A stretch of 64,000 nt of DNA from Pedobacter petrophilus (lineage in GTDB: Bacteria; Bacteroidota; Bacteroidia; Sphingobacteriales; Sphingobacteriaceae). The position numbers and the translations under genes are program-made. Where the stretch lies: positions 124,001 to 188,000 of the forward strand of contig NZ_WKKH01000004.1 in the NCBI RefSeq assembly GCF_009674725.1, given 5' to 3'. The notes under the pieces are model-generated. The model ran no database searches. It saw only the letters and a program-made list of their open reading frames with translations, and was not told the DNA's origin. Positions 45,960-54,823 of the stretch are shown here, in pieces. Position 1 is the stretch's first letter, and each line of letters opens with the position of its first letter.

Positions 45960-46883
45960 ATGCGTATAGCTGTGATAGATCTTGGTACCAATACGTTCCA
46001 CCTGCTTATTGCAGAAACAAGCGGTCAGGATTTCAAGGTATTGTACAAAACAAATGTTCCGGTAAAGCTGGGCGAAGGCAGAATAAATGATAATATCATC
46101 ATCCCGGCAGCATTTGAAAGGGGAATCAGCTGCCTCAAAAATTTCAAAGAAACAATAGTTGGCTTCCAGGTAGAACGGGTAAAAGCAACGGCTACTTCAG
46201 CTGTTCGCAGTGCAGGTAATGGAAAGAAATTTGTTGCTGCAGTAAAAGAGCTGACCGAAATTGAAATCGAAATTTTATCCGGAGAAGAAGAAGCTGCGCT
46301 TATTTATGAAGGCGTAAAGTTAAGTGGCGCTATCGAAGATCTATCCTTGATTATGGATATTGGTGGTGGAAGCGTAGAATTTATCCTTTGCGATACGGAA
46401 AAGCTCATCTGGAAAAAAAGTTATAATATTGGCGCAGCACGTTTAATGCAAAGGTTCTTTAAATCAGATCCTATTTCTGATCAGGATAAAAATGAGATCC
46501 TGGTACACATTCAGGAAGCGCTAACCGACTTGTTTGACGTATGCGAACTCCATCAGCCAAAAACATTAATCGGATCAGCAGGAGCCTTTGAAACCTTCGC
46601 AGAATTAGTAAGCGCTGAAAAAAATAAAATGATTGACGTAGCCACGGTCAAATCTTATCCATTTAATTTTGATGAATACATTGCACTCTCCATTAAATTA
46701 ATCAATTCCACACATCAGCAGAGGGTAGAAATGCCAGGCATTATTCCATTAAGGGTAGATTTGATTGTGATTGCTGCCCTCATTACCAATTTCGTTTTAG
46801 GCAGACTTAAAATCAACCAGCTCCGTTTATCAACTTACGATTTAAAAATGGGCATTCTGGCTAACCAAATACAGCGCTATTAA
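45960..46883 (+). CDS. Ppx/GppA family exopolyphosphatase
   Basis: 307-aa phosphatase of the sugar-kinase/HSP70 fold, removing phosphate from polyphosphate or pppGpp. N-terminal phosphate loop VIDLGTNTFHLLIA; catalytic Glu region LSGEEEAALIYEG; second loop DIGGGSVEFIL. Shorter than E. coli Ppx (513 aa), lacking the HD-like C-terminal domain, as in short Bacteroidota members. Overlaps the convergent gene by 4 nt. Confidence 0.9.
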   Translation: MRIAVIDLGTNTFHLLIAETSGQDFKVLYKTNVPVKLGEGRINDNIIIPAAFERGISCLKNFKETIVGFQVERVKATATSAVRSAGNGKKFVAAVKELTEIEIEILSGEEEAALIYEGVKLSGAIEDLSLIMDIGGGSVEFILCDTEKLIWKKSYNIGAARLMQRFFKSDPISDQDKNEILVHIQEALTDLFDVCELHQPKTLIGSAGAFETFAELVSAEKNKMIDVATVKSYPFNFDEYIALSIKLINSTHQQRVEMPGIIPLRVDLIVIAALITNFVLGRLKINQLRLSTYDLKMGILANQIQRY

Positions 46884-47554
46884 CTTTTTTTAGGTGTTTG
46901 AATCATTATTTCGCCCATAATCATCGGCTCGTCTTTCAATATGAAGTCGTTCTGCTTTACTTTTGTATAATTGATGATAATCGTAGCAGAATACCTGGCA
47001 CTTTGAACAGAGAGTTTATTATTTTTGATGTTTAACCCATTCTTTAAAATAATCTCATATTGACCATTTTGGTCTGTCATTGCATAATATGGCGTATTTA
47101 AAATAACTAAACGAATTCCGGCAACGGGCTTTTTGTTGGGGCCTAAAATTCTACCGGTAACTTTATTAACCACAAGCGGTTTGTCTGCATTTTTCTCATT
47201 ACCTTTTACAATAGAAATTTCTGTAGCCAGAGGTAATACAGATGCATTTGTGCTCTGTGTAAATACACTCATACCAATGGCCAATACACCTAAATATTTC
47301 ATCCAGTTTCTATTAACTGGCTTAACTAACAGGTAATAATTGAGCTGATTTAATTGCGTTTCGCTTAAACGGCCACAAACTGTAGAGACTGATGTAGTTA
47401 ATACCGAGATGATTTCAGCATTGCTATACCCTGTAAAGTCAATTACATTTTTACTGCAGGAGTTACAGAAACTGAAGCCAGCCTTTTTTTCCATCTCATC
47501 CCAGTTTTGAGTGCAAGATTTTGCAATGGTAACCTTTGTTTGTGGATCTTTCAT
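46880..47554 (-). CDS. Cys-motif cytoplasmic/membrane protein with carboxypeptidase-regulatory-like domain
   Basis: 224 aa, specific function unknown. Residues 1-75 form a Cys module (C14-x15-C30-x2-C33, C60 in TVCGRL, with CxxNWxxM and CSKNVIDFT) recurrent in Bacteroidota proteins and probably metal-binding. A membrane helix follows (about 83-103). The exported part is a CarboxypepD_reg-like/CNA-B-type beta-sandwich (VTGRILGPNKKPVAGIRLVI, MTDQNGQYEI). The arrangement resembles an inner-membrane sensor with a cytoplasmic zinc knuckle. Convergent with Ppx/GppA. Confidence 0.7.
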   Translation of the reverse strand: MKDPQTKVTIAKSCTQNWDEMEKKAGFSFCNSCSKNVIDFTGYSNAEIISVLTTSVSTVCGRLSETQLNQLNYYLLVKPVNRNWMKYLGVLAIGMSVFTQSTNASVLPLATEISIVKGNEKNADKPLVVNKVTGRILGPNKKPVAGIRLVILNTPYYAMTDQNGQYEIILKNGLNIKNNKLSVQSARYSATIIINYTKVKQNDFILKDEPMIMGEIMIQTPKKS

Positions 47555-47626
47555 GATTTAGATTTTGCTTACATGATGAAAAATAATTTATTATTCCATA
47601 ATATTTAACAAATAAATATTGTTGGT

Positions 47627-48199
47627 TTATAAACCCGTTAGTTTTTTGAGTTCGGCATACAATTTTTCTGTCGGCAAACCCATTACATTGGTATAAGAAC
47701 CTTCAATTCGCTGTACTACAACTAATCCCCACCAATCTTGCACTCCGTAGCTTCCAGCTTTATCATAAGGTTGATAATGATCGATATAAAAATCGATTTC
47801 TTCACTTGTAACAGGTCTGCAGTAAACTTCGGTCCGGTCATAAAAAGAATAAAGCTTTTCGCCTTTAACCAGGGTTACCCCGGTATAAACCTCATGCTTG
47901 CTGCCGGATAATTTTGCCAGCATTTCTTGTGCATGCTCGCGGCTGGATGGTTTACCAAGAATTTCACCACTGAGCGCCACGATGGTATCAGCAGTGATTA
48001 CAATTTCATCAGCAGCGTTAAATGCCTTAGCCTTTTGCTCAGAAATATAAACCGCAATTTCGGCCGGTTCCAAGCCCTCCGGATAACTTTCATCCACATC
48101 TTTAAGTACCACATGAAAGTTCAAGCCCATCAGGGTTAGAAGTTCTTGTCTTCGGGGAGATTTTGATGCCAGGATAATTGGCGGGAAAGTAATGGCCAT
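47627..48199 (-). CDS. maf: Maf family nucleotide pyrophosphatase
   Basis: House-cleaning pyrophosphatase for modified or canonical dNTP/NTP. 190 aa. N-terminal LASKSPRRQELL (conserved SxSPRRxELL), DVDESYPEGL, and ITADTIVALSGEILGKPSS with catalytic Asp. Whether it is the dTTP/UTP (YhdE) or m7GTP (YceF) type is not resolved; the length fits the Maf/YhdE group. Also carries YDKAGSYGVQDWWG. Confidence 0.92.
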   Translation of the reverse strand: MAITFPPIILASKSPRRQELLTLMGLNFHVVLKDVDESYPEGLEPAEIAVYISEQKAKAFNAADEIVITADTIVALSGEILGKPSSREHAQEMLAKLSGSKHEVYTGVTLVKGEKLYSFYDRTEVYCRPVTSEEIDFYIDHYQPYDKAGSYGVQDWWGLVVVQRIEGSYTNVMGLPTEKLYAELKKLTGL

Positions 48200-48216
48200 A
48201 AAAGTAATTTTCAGCT

Positions 48217-48254
48217 AAAATAAGAAAAGCGACCAAAAGCCGCTTTCTTATTTA
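48217..48254 (-). terminator. Terminator of the Spy-like gene
   Basis: Minus strand AAATAAGAAAGCG pairs with CGCTTTTCTTATTT (one bulged base), followed by a T-run; 14 nt after the stop of 48268-48654. Confidence 0.8.
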
Positions 48255-48267
48255 CTGTTTTAGCAGA

Positions 48268-48654
48268 TTAATTATTTCGGCTTCCTTGCATACGTTTCTG
48301 CATTTCAGCACGCTGCTCTTTCTGCCAGGTTTCGTAAGTCTTTTTTTGATCATCAGTTAAAACTGCATTCACCTTCACATCATTATCTGCACGAAATTTC
48401 TGCATCTTTTCTCTCATTGCTTCACGGTCTCCACCTTGCATTTCTTCACGCATCTTTTTCATAGATTCGGCTTGCTCGGTGAAAACGGTTGTTAGCTTTG
48501 TTTTTTGCTCATCAGATAGTTTCAATTTTTCATCCAGTTGTTTCACCCGCTCTTCAGGTTTCATCATCATTCCACCTCTTCCGCCTCCTTGTTGTGCCTG
48601 AGCGAAACCAGCTATCCCTAGCATCAATCCGCAGATCATCATTAGTTTTTTCAT
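48268..48654 (-). CDS. Exported Spy/CpxP-like small helical protein (LTxxQ-type, DUF4890-like)
   Basis: 128 aa. Signal peptide 1-20 (MKKLMMICGLMLGIAGFAQA), a Gly/Met-rich start, then helices with LKLSDEQKTKL and AVLTDDQKKTYETWQ, an LTxxQ-like pattern. Similar to periplasmic chaperone-like Spy proteins; charged, Met/Lys/Glu-rich. The specific family is uncertain. Confidence 0.75.
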   Translation of the reverse strand: MKKLMMICGLMLGIAGFAQAQQGGGRGGMMMKPEERVKQLDEKLKLSDEQKTKLTTVFTEQAESMKKMREEMQGGDREAMREKMQKFRADNDVKVNAVLTDDQKKTYETWQKEQRAEMQKRMQGSRNN

Positions 48655-48879
48655 GTTGTTGTTTTTATTTGATGTTTAGAATGGTTGGAGTATACCAGAG
48701 AAACAAAGTTTAATCAAGAAATGTAACGTCGCCGTTGCAAATGAAAATAACGATCTATGTGCTGATGTGGTTTTGATGAACCATAACCGTTTGCCAAAAA
48801 AGATTAAATGGTCTGTAAGCCGCAGACGATGGGTGGCTATGCATTGATTTCCAAATGAACGAATAACCAATGAAACAAT

Positions 48880-49407
48880 TTACTTGCCAGAATCGGCGGC
48901 GCTTGGATTTTCATCGTGCCATCTCCCCTGCACTTTCATTACTTTTTCGATAATATCACGAACGGCAGTTTTACCGCCATTGTATGGAGATACAAATGTA
49001 GAAACGGCTTTTATTTCCGCTACCGCATCGGCAGGGCAAGTTGGTAGCCCAACCAGCTTCATTACTTTTAAATCCGGAATGTCATCGCCCATATAGAGCA
49101 CTTCAGCCGCAGTAATGTTTTTGTCTTTTAAATATTGTTTATAGATCGAAACTTTATCTCCGGCTCCCAGGAAAACATCCGTTATCCCCAGGTTGAAAAA
49201 ACGCCTCCCCATGGCAATACCATCGCCACCGGAAATAATGCAGAGGTGATATCCTTTCTTAACGGCGAGCTGCATGGCATAGCCATCTTTGATATTGAAA
49301 GTGCGTAGCGATTGCCCGTTATCCGTTACCTGGACAGAACCATCGGTTAATACGCCATCAACATCAAAAATGAAAGTGGTAATTTCTTTAAGCTTTTGGA
49401 GAAACAT
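48880..49407 (-). CDS. kdsC: KDO-8-phosphate phosphatase (KdsC-like, HAD IIIA)
   Basis: Removes phosphate from 3-deoxy-D-manno-octulosonate 8-phosphate in LPS core synthesis. 175 aa. Motif I FIFDVDGVLTDG (D15, D17), motif II IISGGDG, motif III K (KKGYHLC region), motif IV YMGDDIPDLKVMKLVG. No Kdo genes adjoin. Length and DVDGVLTDG opening are typical; a related CMP-NeuAc-linked phosphatase activity is the alternative. Confidence 0.85.
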   Translation of the reverse strand: MFLQKLKEITTFIFDVDGVLTDGSVQVTDNGQSLRTFNIKDGYAMQLAVKKGYHLCIISGGDGIAMGRRFFNLGITDVFLGAGDKVSIYKQYLKDKNITAAEVLYMGDDIPDLKVMKLVGLPTCPADAVAEIKAVSTFVSPYNGGKTAVRDIIEKVMKVQGRWHDENPSAADSGK

Positions 49408-49409
49408 TT

Positions 49410-49472
49410 GTGCGTAGGACGTTAGGCGTTAGGAACCGACTCATGACTAAGGACTCCGAACTCAGGACTTAA
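49410..49472 (+). repeat. Low-complexity GACT-word tract (left of iscX)
   Basis: Words such as GACTCATGACTAAGGACTCC and GGACTTA recur here. A matching tract lies on the other side of iscX at 49750-49790. Confidence 0.5.
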
Positions 49473-49715
49473 TTACTGATTATCTCTCCATTCGTAAACC
49501 CAGGCAGATTGAATTTGCTCCAAATGCCCTTCACTACTTTCTTCACGGGTACCTTTAAAATTTGGAAGTTCTAAAACCCATTCTAAAAGTTCGGTGAAAC
49601 GGACCCGGTAGATTTTAGCTTCTGTAAAGTCATCACCAAATTTCTCATACAAAGACATTGCAATATCTTCATAATCGTTCCAGTAAAAAGGCAATGCAAA
49701 TTTATCGTTGTTCAT
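49473..49715 (-). CDS. iscX: Fe-S assembly protein IscX
   Basis: Small acidic helper of the Isc system; binds IscS and modulates iron and frataxin. 80 aa: FYWNDYEDIAMSLYEKFG (the LxWxDxxDIA motif with Asn for the first Asp), TEAKIYRVRFTELLEWVLEL and EGHLEQIQSAWVYEW. Near the [2Fe-2S] ferredoxin gene (74-nt gap), as in isc operons, while the desulfurase is at 8.5-9.7 kb. Confidence 0.9.
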   Translation of the reverse strand: MNNDKFALPFYWNDYEDIAMSLYEKFGDDFTEAKIYRVRFTELLEWVLELPNFKGTREESSEGHLEQIQSAWVYEWRDNQ

Positions 49716-49749
49716 ACTGTTTTGTTGTAAAGTTTAAATGTAATAAAGT

Positions 49750-49789
49750 TTCGGACTCCTGACTAAAGACTCTGGACTCAAGGACTAAT
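49750..49789 (+). repeat. Low-complexity GACT-word tract (right of iscX)
   Basis: GGACTCCTGACTAAAGACTC followed by TGGACTC and AAGGACTA, similar to 49410-49472; both flank iscX. Confidence 0.5.
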
Positions 49790-50122
49790 CTAATGCCCCA
49801 TAAAACCAGACTGATCTGGAATAGTTACTTCAATATCGCCATTAATGACAACACATTGGCAACCAAGGCGGGATGTAATTCTCGGACGGACAGCTCTATC
49901 GATAAAATCTTCCTCTTTATCAGAAATTTCCTCAATATTATCCATTCCTTTAGTTACGTAGACGTGGCAGGTACTGCAGCCACAAACGCCACCACAATTG
50001 TGCTGAAGATCGATTCCGTTATCCAGGCATACGTCTAGTACAGACTCTCCGGCAGCAATGGGTAACTCTAAAGACTCGTGATCGGCCTCTTCAAAATTTA
50101 TTTTTAGTTTAAAAATGCTCAT
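49790..50122 (-). CDS. Adrenodoxin-type [2Fe-2S] ferredoxin
   Basis: 110-aa ISC-type ferredoxin. Cluster ligands C43, C49, C52 and C88 (C-x5-C-x2-C-x35-C) match E. coli Fdx spacing. Extra Cys at 47 and 90 are not ligands in that pattern. Acidic surface patch DNIEEISDKEEDFID. Likely electron donor for cluster assembly; upstream of iscX on the same strand. Confidence 0.93.
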   Translation of the reverse strand: MSIFKLKINFEEADHESLELPIAAGESVLDVCLDNGIDLQHNCGGVCGCSTCHVYVTKGMDNIEEISDKEEDFIDRAVRPRITSRLGCQCVVINGDIEVTIPDQSGFMGH

Positions 50123-50162
50123 AATTGTGTTGCAAAAGTAATAAGCTCAAGCGGTAAATATG

Positions 50163-50927
50163 CTATTTAGGCATTAATTTTATGCTATCACTTAAAGTTT
50201 GATAAATATTCTGCAGTTCGGGCATGTTATTTAACATGCTAAAATGCTTATTTAAAGTCGTTTCATCTGCCCTCAGCGCTGGCCCGGTCTGCATATTTTC
50301 GGGTAAATTAACCATTACCTTATCGGCGGTTTCTTTAATTAAAGGCCTGATGATTTCAAAATCCAGTTGATGTTGCTGAAGCAATTGATTCGCCAGGGCA
50401 TAAAGATGATTAGGAAAATTACACGCAAAAACGGCTGCTAAATGCAATACTTTTCGCTGGTTCCCATCCATCTGGTAAACCTGAGTGCTTAATTTTAAAG
50501 CCAGATTTCGTAAGATACTTAATTGTATGTCATCAGTGGCTTCAACGCACAATGGAATCTGATCAAAAGAAACTTCCCTGGTTTTCGAAAACGTTTGCAA
50601 AGGGTAAAAAACCCCGGCATGTTTTACTTTTGATGATAATGTATGGAGATCAGTTGTGCCGGATGTATGAACAACAAGGCCATTTACCAAGCTTAACCCA
50701 TTTGCAATACTTTCTATTGCATCATCTTTAACCGCGATAATATATAAATCGGCGGTGTAATTAATCGCAGCCAGATCATCAATCGGTTCACCACCTACGC
50801 CATCTGTTAATATTTTAGCATTGTTTAGGTTCTGGCTGAAGACCTGCACAATTTCCTCGCCCTTGGCTACAAAAGCCTGAGCCAGATGTGTTGCTACATT
50901 TCCCGAACCTAATAGAACAATCTTCAT
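50163..50927 (-). CDS. Rossmann-like and DUF2520 domain protein
   Basis: 254 aa. N-terminal nucleotide-binding fold (IVLLGSGNVATHLAQAF) resembling the ProC/NADP reductase family, and C-terminal DUF2520 (YALANQLLQQHQLDFEIIRPLI then ADKVMVNLP). Function unknown, widely conserved. Starts 2 nt after ccmF stops, so the gene is in the ccmE-ccmF operon. Confidence 0.85.
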   Translation of the reverse strand: MKIVLLGSGNVATHLAQAFVAKGEEIVQVFSQNLNNAKILTDGVGGEPIDDLAAINYTADLYIIAVKDDAIESIANGLSLVNGLVVHTSGTTDLHTLSSKVKHAGVFYPLQTFSKTREVSFDQIPLCVEATDDIQLSILRNLALKLSTQVYQMDGNQRKVLHLAAVFACNFPNHLYALANQLLQQHQLDFEIIRPLIKETADKVMVNLPENMQTGPALRADETTLNKHFSMLNNMPELQNIYQTLSDSIKLMPK

Positions 50928-50929
50928 TC

Positions 50930-53398
50930 CTATGCGATTTTTGCCTCTTTTCTTCTTCTAAAAATTGAAAGTAAGAAACCAACTACCATCACGATCGTTC
51001 CCGCCCAATATAAATTGATGAATGGAAATTCAATTGCTTTAAAAACAACCCAGTCTTTCGCTTGCTGTGGTTTTTCGAAGATCTGTAATTCTACTTTTTT
51101 CTCCTCAGGTAAAACTTTAGAGAAACGGAATTTAAGATCCAGTCCTTCCACTTTACGGGCAAAATCAAATGTATTATTTCCTTTAATTAAGAACATTGGC
51201 TCTGCATTATAAATTTTACCAGCCGAATTAATTTCTAAAGGTAAACCCACTGCATAATCTCCCTGGGCTAAGACTAAATCTTTCGCCACCGGCTTATTGT
51301 TAAGCGCTTTTACCGTAACTACACCACTCGAAGTATGGATTGTATCGCCTGCAGAAACTTTAACAATTCTCGGTGCTTTGTAATTTTCATCGTCAGAATG
51401 ACCTTCGTGATCACCATGACTTTCCTGCTTAATTGCCGCACTGGTGATGTGGGTGTAAACATCATACGTTAAATAATGCTTGGTATCCGGAGAAGCAATC
51501 AGCCCCATCTTCTCGTTATCCTGAACATGAGGATGTAAGTTGAAGTCTTCTTTAACTTTCCCTGTTACCTTATCTAATACCTTGAAGTTCAGCGTATAAA
51601 TTGTATTAGGAGCCTCGGTAGTATCACTTACATATGTTACCGTATACTTGCCCATTTCTTTAGGTTCGTTTTTGTATAACATGATGTTTTCACCAGGTTT
51701 TTCCGTTTTTTCAAAATCCTTTACCGGAATAAAATTATTGGCATTAATAGATATTGGCTTATTCGTTGCTGCTGAAATCAAAGCACCCAAAATCAAAAAG
51801 GCAAAACCAATATGGGCAACCGCAGAACCAGCTAATTTTGCTTTGCCACCAAAAGCCTGATATAGAATTGCAGCGTTTGATAATACTGCAAATACACAAC
51901 TGAATGTAATTAAGATATACATGGTATTGGTGTAGATATCTGCCACCCAAACCAAACCTGCTGTTAATACCAATGCAAATAAAATTGCAGAAATTAAACT
52001 GCTGTAGAATTTACGCGGATCGGTACGTTTGTATTTTAAGTATTGTGAAAAACCAGAAATCAAAGTAATTAAAACGGCAAAAGGGGCCTGCCATTGATTG
52101 TAATATTTTACTGCATCAATTGGCGGAGAGAAGTTTGTTCCAAAAGCCTTATTGAATACCGGAACTGATGTAGAGAAAATCACCTGTATACAAGCAACAG
52201 TTACCACTAAGGCACCAATAAACATCCAGAATTCTCTTGAATAGGTTTCCTCATCTTTGGTAGTGATGGGTAATTCTTTCCATCTTACCACAATAAGTGC
52301 TACTGCAATTACCGCAAACACAACGTTATAAAGGATCAGGTGACCAAACATTCCCATATCCGTAAATGAGTGCACTGAGGTATCGCCTAAAATTCCGCTT
52401 CTGGTTAAGAATGATGCATAAAGCACCAATAAGAAACTTAAGAATACCAATGCAATTGCGGTGAAATAGGCATGACCGGTATTTTTATACGCAATCATTA
52501 CGTGTACTGCACCAATTAAGGTTAGCCAGGGAATTAACGAAGCATTTTCTACCGGATCCCAGGCCCAGAAACCACCGAAGTTTAAAGCCTCATAAGCCCA
52601 GAATGAACCCATGATAATACCAGTTCCCAGAACCATTACTGCAAAAAGCGTCCATGGCAATGCCGGTTTAATCCATTCTTTATATCTTTTCTGCCACAGC
52701 GCAGCAACACCGTATGCAAATGGAACAACCATACTCGCGAAACCCAGGAATAACGTTGGCGGGTGAATGACCATCCAATAGTTTTGTAATAGTGGGTTTA
52801 ATCCTCTACCATCGGTGATGAATTTGAGATAATCTTTAAAGTTTTCCGGATTAGCAAAAACAACCGGAGCCATGGCTTTCAAATCAACAGCATCTCTCAA
52901 TAGGATAAATGGAGAACTACCAATGCGCTCACCAAAAATTTCTACACCTAATAACATTGAAGTCAGAAACACTTGTGAAAAGGCCACAACTGTCATTACC
53001 GGGCGCTCCCAGGTTTTTGCTTTCCAGATTAAAAGCGCACCTAAAAATGATTGCCAAAATGCCCAAAGCCAGAAACTCCCCTCTTGTCCTTCCCAAAAAG
53101 CAGATACTATATAATAAACAGGTAGTGCTTTTGAAGAATGGAAATAAACATAGCTATATTCGTTATAATGGCCTAAAATTAAATAAAACAGGGTTACACC
53201 GATACCAATAATGGAAGCGAAATTGATTAAAAAACCAATTCTTCCAAGATTTCTCCAGGATTTATCCTGCAATTCTTTATCGCGACTGGCAAAGAAATAT
53301 GATAGGGTTGAAAGTAATGAGGCACTAAACGCCAGCACAATGAAAAACTGCCCGATTTTACCCGGTAACAGGTTTTCGCCTACAAATTGAATATCCAT
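50930..53398 (-). CDS. ccmF: CcmF/CcsA-family cytochrome c heme lyase
   Basis: Membrane component of System I cytochrome c maturation that ligates heme to apocytochrome. 822 aa, at least 14 membrane helices; the tryptophan-rich WWD heme site is GGFWAWDPVENASLIPWL (about residues 272-289). The C-terminal region contains a large exported loop (about 560-790). First helix region has SSKALPVYYIVSAFWEGQEG. ccmE precedes it by 9 nt and the DUF2520 gene follows by 2 nt. ccmB/C/D lie at 61.8-63.4 kb. Confidence 0.9.
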   Translation of the reverse strand: MDIQFVGENLLPGKIGQFFIVLAFSASLLSTLSYFFASRDKELQDKSWRNLGRIGFLINFASIIGIGVTLFYLILGHYNEYSYVYFHSSKALPVYYIVSAFWEGQEGSFWLWAFWQSFLGALLIWKAKTWERPVMTVVAFSQVFLTSMLLGVEIFGERIGSSPFILLRDAVDLKAMAPVVFANPENFKDYLKFITDGRGLNPLLQNYWMVIHPPTLFLGFASMVVPFAYGVAALWQKRYKEWIKPALPWTLFAVMVLGTGIIMGSFWAYEALNFGGFWAWDPVENASLIPWLTLIGAVHVMIAYKNTGHAYFTAIALVFLSFLLVLYASFLTRSGILGDTSVHSFTDMGMFGHLILYNVVFAVIAVALIVVRWKELPITTKDEETYSREFWMFIGALVVTVACIQVIFSTSVPVFNKAFGTNFSPPIDAVKYYNQWQAPFAVLITLISGFSQYLKYKRTDPRKFYSSLISAILFALVLTAGLVWVADIYTNTMYILITFSCVFAVLSNAAILYQAFGGKAKLAGSAVAHIGFAFLILGALISAATNKPISINANNFIPVKDFEKTEKPGENIMLYKNEPKEMGKYTVTYVSDTTEAPNTIYTLNFKVLDKVTGKVKEDFNLHPHVQDNEKMGLIASPDTKHYLTYDVYTHITSAAIKQESHGDHEGHSDDENYKAPRIVKVSAGDTIHTSSGVVTVKALNNKPVAKDLVLAQGDYAVGLPLEINSAGKIYNAEPMFLIKGNNTFDFARKVEGLDLKFRFSKVLPEEKKVELQIFEKPQQAKDWVVFKAIEFPFINLYWAGTIVMVVGFLLSIFRRRKEAKIA

Positions 53399-53407
53399 TA
53401 AAATTAG

Positions 53408-53836
53408 TTATATTTTTTCGCCGTACTTACCAACAGTATCAACCTTGCCATTCTGATTGACTTCAACCAGGTTATCGTTATATTTAGACGGGCATTTCAT
53501 TAAAATTTTTGAAGCATAAAATTTCTCTCCATCCATTTTACCAATCAATACCAGCTTCTCAGATTTTTCAAAATCCTGAGGCTTAGTACCATTGTAAACT
53601 ACCTCTCTGATTTCACCTTTTTCATCTTTCATATGGAAAGCAAAATGATTGGCATCTTTAGCCGCATCATAATACATTCCTTTAGATTTCTCCCAATATC
53701 CCATTACATGCTCTTCCTTTTGAGAACTGGTTGCCTCTTTAAAATTTGAATAAGTGTCTGTATTTGCATTTAAGCTAAATAAGATCCCTATAGAAATTGC
53801 GATAGTAATTAATCCAATGATTGCACTTTTTTTCAT
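53408..53836 (-). CDS. ccmE: CcmE heme chaperone, Cys-x3-Tyr variant
   Basis: Periplasmic heme shuttle from CcmC to CcmF. 142 aa: an N-terminal anchor (about 5-22) and an OB-fold. The classical heme-binding HxxxY is replaced by C115-PSK-Y119 (ILMKCPSKYND), the Cys variant described in Desulfovibrio and archaea as System I*. The OB-fold signature YNGTKPQDFEKSEKLVLIGK is intact. Co-transcribed with ccmF (9 nt). Confidence 0.88.
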   Translation of the reverse strand: MKKSAIIGLITIAISIGILFSLNANTDTYSNFKEATSSQKEEHVMGYWEKSKGMYYDAAKDANHFAFHMKDEKGEIREVVYNGTKPQDFEKSEKLVLIGKMDGEKFYASKILMKCPSKYNDNLVEVNQNGKVDTVGKYGEKI

Positions 53837-54141
53837 GTTGTGTTGTTGTGGTAAAAGCTGGCAACAAAGATAGAAAAATAGCCTTAGCGAACATTCTTTT
53901 ACCGTTTTCGTGTCGTTATATTGACAATTAGCTGATTATCGAAAACCATGGTTAAAATGTTTGATAAATCACCGAACACAATCCATCATTTAAAAATCTT
54001 ACCAATTGCCCACGTACCGCTAAAGGTGTATGACTAATTACACTTTACCGAAAAAAGACGTCTTAAAATTTCAGTTAAATGATTAAGTTTGACGATCAGA
54101 TAATTGTTTTTTAAGACTATAATTAGCCCATTTCTACAGAT
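53837..54141. other. Divergent promoter region ccmE / envelope cassette
   Basis: 305 bp. Right part: palindrome AAGACGTCTT (54055-54064) and -7-like TAAGTTTG (54084-54091), 50 nt before ATG 54142. No gene found. Confidence 0.45.
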
Positions 54142-54822
54142 ATGAATGTTAAGCAGTGCTATAAGCTCCTTTTCTTTATTCTTCTAATTCCAACTTTATC
54201 ATCCTGCTTCGAAATTATTGAAGAAATTAATATGCGCAACAATGGCACCGGAGATGTGGTGCTTACCATTAATCTGAGCCAAAGTAAAACTAAAGTAGCC
54301 TCTGTAATGCTTCTGGATAGTGTGCAGGGATATAAAGTACCCAGTAAACAAAAAATTCAACAAGAACTCGCCGAAGCGGTTGCCTACCTTAAAAAATCTG
54401 AAGGAATTTCGAATGTAAAAAGCACCAGCGACTTTACCAATTACATCGCAACCATCAGTTTTACTTTCAAAGAGGTATCGAATATTAATAACATAACCAG
54501 GAACATTCTGGCCAGGCAAAAAATAAAGGCAACCAATACATCTTCTTACAGTTATAACAAAGCTACCAAAACGTTTGCCAGAAGATATCAGGCAGTAACG
54601 ACTGCGAAATCTGAATTCAACAAATTGAAAAACCAGGATAAAGCCGTTTTTAACGGAGCAATGTACACCAGCATTTATAGATTTGAATCACCCGTAACAA
54701 ATGTAACCAACCCGGCATCAAACCTATCGAAAACAAAAAAAGCAGTGATGCTTAAAAGCAGTATCACCAATTTAATCAACGGAAAAATTAATGTTTCCAA
54801 TCAAATACAACTATCAAAATAA
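54142..54822 (+). CDS. Uncharacterised lipoprotein, first gene of envelope cassette
   Basis: 226 aa, no family named. Signal and lipobox LSSC (Cys about residue 22) followed by an exported beta-rich region starting FEIIEEINMRNNGTGDVVLT, reminiscent of LppM-type lipoproteins (a guess), and a Thr/Ser/Lys-rich second half. It ends 1 nt before the next start, so the pair must be co-translated. Role probably in the envelope with the next two genes. Confidence 0.6.
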   Translation: MNVKQCYKLLFFILLIPTLSSCFEIIEEINMRNNGTGDVVLTINLSQSKTKVASVMLLDSVQGYKVPSKQKIQQELAEAVAYLKKSEGISNVKSTSDFTNYIATISFTFKEVSNINNITRNILARQKIKATNTSSYSYNKATKTFARRYQAVTTAKSEFNKLKNQDKAVFNGAMYTSIYRFESPVTNVTNPASNLSKTKKAVMLKSSITNLINGKINVSNQIQLSK

Positions 54823-54823
54823 A

